A stretch of DNA of 9,095 nucleotides from Thermococci archaeon. GTDB lineage: Archaea; Methanobacteriota_B; Thermococci; Methanofastidiosales; B48-G16. Positions 5,957 to 9,095 of the stretch are shown here, in pieces (position 1 is the stretch's first letter; every line of letters begins with the position of its first letter). The position numbers and the translations under genes are program-made. Location of the stretch: NCBI GenBank assembly GCA_003660605.1, contig QMUN01000017.1, positions 1 to 9,095 on the forward strand, in the 5' to 3' direction. The notes beneath the pieces were generated by a model. The model was given only the letters and a program-made list of their open reading frames with translations. It had not been told where the DNA came from and did no database searches.

Positions 5957-5973
5957 AAAGCTTTATAAATGAC
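5945..5973 (+). repeat. Direct repeat, right copy (flanks flavodoxin remnant)
   Basis: Right partner of the repeat at 5709-5739; it begins TGAGCAATTGAGAAAG and includes the ArsR-purC TATA box. The two copies bracket the flavodoxin remnant, as after a duplication or a recombination event. Confidence 0.4.
5961..5970 (+). promoter_or_regulatory. TATA box of the ArsR-like/purC transcript
   Basis: CTTTATAAAT is the closest match in the window to an archaeal TATA consensus. It is centred 25 nt before ATG 5991, implying a leaderless message starting at the regulator's start codon. Confidence 0.65.
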
Positions 5974-5990
5974 CAGAATAGTATAAAATT

Positions 5991-6269
5991 ATGCCTGACG
6001 AAAAACTTGCCAGAGCGATAAGAGCCAGAACGAGAAGAGATATATTACAGATGCTCTGCCAAAAGAAAAAAATATCTGTTCATGAAATAGCAAAGGAATT
6101 AAACATAACGGAGTCTTCTGCATCAAAACATTTGAAGTTGTTATACGATTTGGGGTTTGTAAATTTTGAGAATAAACCACCTGAAAAGCTCTATTCCCTT
6201 AAAATAAAAGAAATTAGAGAGTTGTTTAGAGTTTATGATAAAATTATCAAAAAGTTAAGAGAGGTGTGA
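5991..6269 (+). CDS. ArsR-like winged-helix transcription regulator
   Basis: This 92-residue protein is a single winged helix-turn-helix domain. Helices R11-RRDILQML, SVHEIAKELN (29-38) and ESSASKHLKLLYDLGFV (41-57) follow the ArsR pattern, with a beta wing at about 56-70 (FENKPPEKLYSL) and a C-terminal dimerisation-type helix. The metal-binding ELCVCDL motif of classic ArsR sensors is absent; only C23 is near that place, so metal sensing is unlikely. It is the first gene of the transcript ahead of the 22-codon ORF (2 nt gap) and purC, so it may regulate itself and purine synthesis; that role is inferred from position only. Confidence 0.85.
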   Translation: MPDEKLARAIRARTRRDILQMLCQKKKISVHEIAKELNITESSASKHLKLLYDLGFVNFENKPPEKLYSLKIKEIRELFRVYDKIIKKLREV

Positions 6270-6271
6270 AA

Positions 6272-6340
6272 ATGCGAAAAAATCTAAAAGAAAAATTAGA
6301 TAATGCAGATAAGAAGGTGCAAAAATATGGGAAGTGTTAA
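6272..6340 (+). CDS. 22-codon ORF overlapping the purC start
   Basis: ATG 6272 is preceded by a good ribosome binding site, GAGGTG at 6261-6266 (inside the end of the ArsR-like gene), with 5 nt spacing. The frame stops with TAA at 6338-6340, 14 nt beyond the purC start codon in another frame. The predicted peptide is highly charged, mostly lysine, and ends in cysteine (begins MRKNLKEKLD, ends KYGKC). It could be a real small protein, a leader peptide that couples or tunes purC translation, or the stub of a lost gene. I recognise no family. Confidence 0.4.
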   Translation: MRKNLKEKLDNADKKVQKYGKC

Positions 6341-7370
6341 GGATTTACAAATTTTGAAAGAACCGAAGGAAAAAAAGACAGGTATTGGGAGATTTATTTT
6401 TTCAGACCACTACTCTGTTTTCGACTGGGGTAAAATGCCTGATAACATTCCGCATAAAGGTGCTGCCCTGTGTCTGATGGGGGCTTATTGTTTTGAGAAA
6501 GCAGAAGAGCATGGAATTAAAACACATTATCGAGGGGTGGTGAGAAAAGATGGAAAGCTCGTTAGACTGGACGAAATAGAAGAACCTACAAATGTTATGG
6601 AAATAAGTTTGGTAAGAGTTATCCATCCAGAATTTGAGAACGGCAAATATGACTATTCTATGTATACGCAGGAACTTATAAATTTTTTAATACCTCTTGA
6701 AGTAATTTATAGGAATAGTTTGCCAGAAGGTTCAAGCGTTTTCGGAAGACTGGAAAGGGGAGATGTCAGTTATGAAGATCTAGGTTTGGACCACTATCCA
6801 AAACCTGGGGAGAAACTTGAGAAATCCATATTTGATGTAAGCACAAAACTGGAAAAGAGAGATAGATACATTACTTGGAGAGAAGCACAAGAAATTGCAG
6901 GCTTGAAAGATGATGAGGTAGACGAAATCAAAAGAGTTTTATTGAAAGTCAATAATCTTATCACTGAAATAGCAAGGAAAGCCAAATTAGTGAATGAGGA
7001 CGGAAAAATAGAGCTGGCATATAACCCTGATAGAGAACTCATGCTCGTTGACGTTATCGGTACGTTAGACGAATGCAGATTTACTTACGGGGATGTCCCT
7101 GTGAGCAAAGAGATTGCAAGACAATATTATAAAAATACTAACTGGTACAGAGATGTGGAAGAAGCAAAGAAAGTTGCAACGCAACAAAAAATCAAAGAAT
7201 GGAAAAAATTCTGCAGAGAACAGCCACCAAAATTGGCTCCTGAATTGAAAAATATAATACGGGATATGTATGCCTCCACAACCAACGAGTTCCTGGGTAG
7301 AAATATTTTTGATTCCCCCAAACTTGAAGATGTTGTTAAGAGCTATGAAGAATTCATAAAATCTTATTAA
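6327..7370 (+). CDS. purC: SAICAR synthetase-like protein (PurC family, divergent long archaeal form)
   Basis: The 347-residue product belongs to the ATP-grasp-related SAICAR synthetase family, which joins CAIR and aspartate in purine synthesis. Landmarks: SDHYSVFDWGKMPDNIPHKG at 26-45, PLEVIYRNSLPEGSS at 123-137 (the PurC substrate signature), STKLEKRDRYIT at 172-183, and DVIGTLDECRFTYGD at 242-256, the family's aspartate-glutamate motif. It is about 100 residues longer than bacterial PurC, with extra C-terminal helices, a form I associate with archaea. Upstream ATG 6303 is in frame, but ATG 6327 is preferred because AAGGTG (6314-6319) lies 7 nt before it. It follows the ArsR-like gene and the 22-codon ORF on one transcript. 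Family assignment is strong; actual activity is inferred. Confidence 0.87.
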   Translation: MGSVKDLQILKEPKEKKTGIGRFIFSDHYSVFDWGKMPDNIPHKGAALCLMGAYCFEKAEEHGIKTHYRGVVRKDGKLVRLDEIEEPTNVMEISLVRVIHPEFENGKYDYSMYTQELINFLIPLEVIYRNSLPEGSSVFGRLERGDVSYEDLGLDHYPKPGEKLEKSIFDVSTKLEKRDRYITWREAQEIAGLKDDEVDEIKRVLLKVNNLITEIARKAKLVNEDGKIELAYNPDRELMLVDVIGTLDECRFTYGDVPVSKEIARQYYKNTNWYRDVEEAKKVATQQKIKEWKKFCREQPPKLAPELKNIIRDMYASTTNEFLGRNIFDSPKLEDVVKSYEEFIKSY

Positions 7371-7401
7371 GATATGTAAAATAAGTGTGGGGATGCAAAA
7401 A

Positions 7402-7729
7402 ATGAAAAGGGAAACCAAATTAAAGAGAGAATTAGGCTTATTAGAGGCAATGCTTTGTGGTATAGGTCTAATCCTAGGTGCAGGAATCTATGCTTTAATA
7501 GGCAAGGTTGCAGGTTTAGCTGGAAATGCTATCTGAATCTCTTTCCTACTATCAGCAATTGTTGCTGCATTTACTTGTTTAAGTTATGGAGAGCTTTCAT
7601 CGATGTTTCCAAAAGCAGGTGCAATATGTGTATACAAAAAAGGCATTTGGAAAAAAACTGGCTTTTTTAATTGGTTTAATTTTGGTGTTGTCCTTCATAG
7701 GTGAATTAAAAAGTGCAATAAGCAAATAA
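7402..7729 (+). pseudogene. Amino-acid permease (APC/cationic amino acid transporter type), broken and truncated
   Basis: ATG 7402 (or in-frame ATG 7393, both after GTGGGG at 7386-7391) starts a good APC-family N-terminus: ELGLLEAMLCGIGLILGAGI, then YALIGKVAGLAGNAI. TGA 7534-7536 falls where relatives of the GNAVWISF type usually have tryptophan. The frame continues as ISFLLSAIVAAFT and LSYGELSSMFPKAGA. Near 7624 two bases seem to be missing (a GAA codon reduced to A), after which the +1 frame reads YVYTKKAFGKKLAFLIG and stops at TAA 7727-7729. Only about three membrane segments of the usual twelve or so remain. One nonsense change, one 2 nt deletion and a large truncation together make real decay much more likely than sequencing error. 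It lies 31 nt after purC and before an Lrp-type regulator. Confidence 0.85.
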
Positions 7730-7822
7730 GGTTGCTCATGAACAAGAAAAGTAGATGTCCATCATTACACTGCTGATCTAACTCCGTGTATTGAAAAAAT
7801 AACAGAACCCACATTTCAAAAC
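7730..7822. other. Non-coding gap with a possible coding scrap
   Basis: No intact gene. The third frame is open from about 7740 to 7828 and reads KVDVHHYTADLTPCIEKITE without a start codon. Its residue mix looks protein-like, but I cannot assign it to a family. It may be part of the same decayed region as the permease. Confidence 0.25.
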
Positions 7823-7831
7823 ATTTAAAAA
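7823..7831 (+). promoter_or_regulatory. TATA-like box of the Lrp-type regulator gene
   Basis: ATTTAAAAA is centred about 48 nt before the GTG start at 7875. Transcription would begin near 7852, leaving a leader of about 23 nt that contains GTAAAGGTAAAGGTGA (7855-7870), a duplicated GTAAAG with a Shine-Dalgarno-like AGGTGA 4 nt before the GTG. This transcript is therefore led, unlike most others in the window. Confidence 0.5.
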
Positions 7832-7846
7832 GAATACATGTATACT
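7831..7846. promoter_or_regulatory. Palindromic operator candidate in the Lrp-type promoter
   Basis: The 10 bp ATACATGTAT at 7834-7843 is a perfect palindrome; with flanks AGA...ACT the symmetry extends to 16 bp with one mismatched pair. It lies directly against the TATA box and ahead of the predicted transcription start, where a bound protein would block initiation. Autoregulation by the encoded Lrp-type protein is the simplest guess. Confidence 0.45.
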
Positions 7847-7874
7847 CTTACAATGTAAAGGTAAAGGTGATACT

Positions 7875-8345
7875 GTGTTAACTAAAAGAGAGTACGAGAT
7901 CTTAAAGAAGCTTTATGACGAAAGCGAAAAGATAGATGTTTACACAGTGGAAAAATCGCAGGAGGAAATCTCTGAAGAGTTGGGGATTACAAGACAGGCT
8001 TTAAATAATCATCTGAGAGAATTAAGGGAGCTTGAATTTATCAGGACTGGTAGAAAGTTTATAGATCTAACAGATAGAGCAGTAAAGTACTTGGAGAGAG
8101 ATGATGGTAAATCTTACATTTTTATCAAAATAAAACCTAATTTAAGGAAAGAGGCTTTTGAAAAATTAAAAAAAATTGAATCTGCAGAGATATTCAGGGT
8201 CACCGGGGAAATAGATGCTATAGTAAGCATAAATAAGTCGCAATTAGACGGAACTCTCAATAAAATAAACTCAATAAGGGGAATCGAGCAAACATCAGCA
8301 CATATGGTGATACAGAGTTTTGAACAAAAGGGTCATAAATGTTGA
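7875..8345 (+). CDS. Lrp/AsnC-family transcription regulator
   Basis: The 156-residue length is standard for the family. Residues about 5-70 hold a winged helix-turn-helix (SQEEISEELGITRQALNNHL at 28-47, wing around 56-68). Residues about 80-148 form the RAM effector domain, seen in FIKIKPN, the strand-turn FRVTGEIDAIVSI (107-119) and IRGIEQTSAHMVI (134-146). Such proteins form octamers of dimers and respond to amino acids. The HTH half resembles MarR/DtxR-like winged helices more than classic Lrp. The start is GTG 7875, chosen because AGGTGA lies 4 nt before it and MLTKREYEIL begins the domain. The decayed amino-acid permease just upstream may once have been its target; that is inference. 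Confidence 0.88.
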   Translation: MLTKREYEILKKLYDESEKIDVYTVEKSQEEISEELGITRQALNNHLRELRELEFIRTGRKFIDLTDRAVKYLERDDGKSYIFIKIKPNLRKEAFEKLKKIESAEIFRVTGEIDAIVSINKSQLDGTLNKINSIRGIEQTSAHMVIQSFEQKGHKC

Positions 8346-8353
8346 TAATCAAC
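8341..8353. repeat. 13-bp palindrome over the Lrp-type gene's stop codon
   Basis: GTTGAT-A-ATCAAC has perfect 6 bp arms. It overlaps the TGA at 8343-8345 and lies 16 bp before the TATA box of the next transcript. It could be a regulator site for the downstream gene pair. It has no following T run, so it does not look like a terminator. Confidence 0.35.
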
Positions 8354-8369
8354 ATTGCCGACCGAAAAC

Positions 8370-8378
8370 TATTTAAAG
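8370..8378 (+). promoter_or_regulatory. TATA box of the small regulator/surface protein pair
   Basis: TATTTAAAG at 8370-8378 would start transcription near 8400, about 30 nt before ATG 8430, leaving room for the AAAGGTGG ribosome binding site at 8417-8423. An identical TATTTAAAG occurs 36 bp later (8406-8414), but it is too close to the ATG to serve this gene. Confidence 0.5.
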
Positions 8379-8429
8379 GATAAACATTATTATTATCATA
8401 TACAGTATTTAAAGCAAAGGTGGCAAGAT

Positions 8430-8570
8430 ATGAAAAACATAACATTCAAAAATATCCCGGATGGGTTATATTTTAAAGCTGTAGAGCTTAAAGGTAAGCT
8501 TCATGCGAAGAACTGGCAGGAATTTCTTGAAAAAGTTATTGAAAAACTGGAGGATGACAAATATGAATAA
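8430..8570 (+). CDS. Small probable ribbon-helix-helix DNA-binding protein
   Basis: ATG 8430 gives 46 residues with AAAGGTGG 6 nt upstream. The layout is one short beta strand (ITFKNIP, 4-10) followed by two helices (LYFKAVELKGKL and WQEFLEKVIEKLED), as in CopG/Arc ribbon-helix-helix proteins, and KNWQEFLEKV resembles small archaeal members. Such proteins are repressors or antitoxins. No toxin-like gene follows; instead its stop overlaps the start of a surface protein gene by 8 nt (ATGAATAA). It may control that gene or simply be co-expressed with it. A longer in-frame start at 8355 exists but would precede the TATA box and lacks a ribosome binding site. Confidence 0.6.
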   Translation: MKNITFKNIPDGLYFKAVELKGKLHAKNWQEFLEKVIEKLEDDKYE

Positions 8571-9095
8571 AAAAGCTTTTTTCCTGATTTCGATAGTACT
8601 GACATCTTTAACATTTTTAAGTGCAACTCATTTGAGTAACATAACAATAAATCCTGAAGCGATAAACACAACAGGCTATATAGATTACTCCGTAATAGTC
8701 TACAATACATCAGGAGACCCTATCAAAGAGATAAAATTTGAAAATACCACAGGAGACACAGGGCAGTTTTATTACCAGAGCGTGACTGCTCCGAATTGGA
8801 ATTTTACCATAGCTGGAGATCATTTATCTGCGACAGGGACACCAAATAGTTCTGGGTACAGAATAGAGGTCGGAGAGACCCTTACAATTACAGTAAACGC
8901 TAAAGTTCAGAATATTACCTCCTCAGGACAGATAACTATAATGAGAATAGTCACAAAAGACACAGCTAATAGTACAGACGCAAAACAGTTCTCTATAATC
9001 TACGATACTCAAAAACCTTCTGCTCCTACATTGAACTCACCTGCAAACGGAGCAACGATAAATAATGTCAGACCGACACTGCAGTGGAATGCTGC
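8563..9095 (+). CDS. Secreted or surface-anchored, sequon-rich protein with Ig/FN3-like repeat (3' end outside window)
   Basis: The first 177 residues are visible. Residues 1-20 are a clear signal peptide: two lysines, a hydrophobic stretch FFLISIVLTSLTFL, and a likely cleavage after LSA. The mature part is threonine-, asparagine- and serine-rich with beta-strand character. It has eight N-x-S/T sequons (N26, N35, N48, N61, N80, N95, N117, N136), as expected for an N-glycosylated archaeal surface protein. From about residue 150, DTQKPSAPTLNSP, ANGATINN and RPTLQW look like the opening of an FN3/Ig-like module, a type usually found in tandem copies in adhesins and S-layer-linked proteins. The start overlaps the small regulator's stop. 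Any anchor or catalytic domain lies beyond the edge. Confidence 0.82.
   Translation, partial: MNKKAFFLISIVLTSLTFLSATHLSNITINPEAINTTGYIDYSVIVYNTSGDPIKEIKFENTTGDTGQFYYQSVTAPNWNFTIAGDHLSATGTPNSSGYRIEVGETLTITVNAKVQNITSSGQITIMRIVTKDTANSTDAKQFSIIYDTQKPSAPTLNSPANGATINNVRPTLQWNA

Noticed and set aside
5709..5973. Insertion sequence around the flavodoxin remnant
   Set aside because: The flanking repeats are imperfect and direct, there are no terminal inverted repeats, and nothing resembling a transposase lies between them.
7065..7418. Minus-strand open frames within the 3' half of purC
   Set aside because: They are shadows of the well-conserved purC frame, rich in Phe, Cys and Ile, with no start signals.
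7534..7536. TGA as recoded tryptophan, selenocysteine or pyrrolysine
   Set aside because: The gene has a second lesion (2 nt loss near 7624) and lacks most of its length. Other genes here (Nudix, ArsR-like, Lrp-type, ModE-like) use TGA as a normal stop.
7455..7670. Plus-strand 71-codon open frame across the permease remnant
   Set aside because: The permease homology is in the other two frames. This frame has a random, Cys- and Arg-rich composition.
8430..8710. Toxin-antitoxin module
   Set aside because: The small protein could be an antitoxin, but the coupled downstream product has a signal peptide and surface-protein features, not a toxin fold.
1..9095. CRISPR array, tRNA, rRNA or integrase
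   Set aside because: No regularly spaced repeats, no tRNA-like TTCRANY/cloverleaf stretch, no conserved rRNA segments and no recombinase motifs were seen on either strand by eye.

Overview
This is an AT-rich, gene-dense window from an archaeon. Each gene or operon that follows an intergenic gap has a T/A-rich TATA-like box about 25-28 nt before its start codon. In most cases this leaves almost no 5' leader, the usual archaeal leaderless layout, while internal operon genes carry GGTG/GGAG-type ribosome binding sites. The gene set also fits an archaeon: an archaeal/eukaryotic-type tRNA methylthiotransferase, a ModE-like DNA-binding domain without a molybdate domain, ArsR and Lrp regulators, and a divergent PurC. 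I cannot place the lineage more precisely without a search.

Layout. 1-340: the damaged 3' end of a DUF62 (SAM hydroxide adenosyltransferase) gene. 382-1347: a membrane protein with a signal peptide, an extracytoplasmic beta-rich domain and a C-terminal ferric-reductase-like diheme domain. It runs tail-to-tail into, and overlaps, a minus-strand pair: ridA (2919-2557) and a radical-SAM tRNA methylthiotransferase (2564-1329). ridA diverges from the flavin prenyltransferase ubiX (2984-3529). ubiX in turn converges on a three-gene minus-strand operon: argF, then a solo ModE-type HTH protein, then an unrecognised 138-residue protein (5198 to 3526). argF diverges from a Nudix hydrolase gene (5304-5711).

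5712-7874 mixes intact and broken genes. A frameshifted flavodoxin remnant is followed by an intact ArsR-like regulator, a 22-codon ORF and a purC-like SAICAR synthetase gene, which look like one transcript. A truncated amino-acid permease pseudogene comes next. From 7823 an Lrp/AsnC regulator with a palindrome in its promoter is followed by a 46-residue probable ribbon-helix-helix protein. That protein is overlap-coupled to a secreted, sequon-rich surface protein that runs off the right edge.

Functionally the window is mostly housekeeping: arginine and purine synthesis, tRNA modification, enamine detoxification, flavin prenylation and nucleotide clean-up. Several small regulators of unknown target lie among these genes. 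I see no CRISPR array, rRNA, tRNA, transposase or obvious defence system. The least explained parts are the ModE-like/unknown-protein pair, the diheme membrane protein, the 22-codon ORF ahead of purC, and the small regulator coupled to a glycoprotein-like surface protein.
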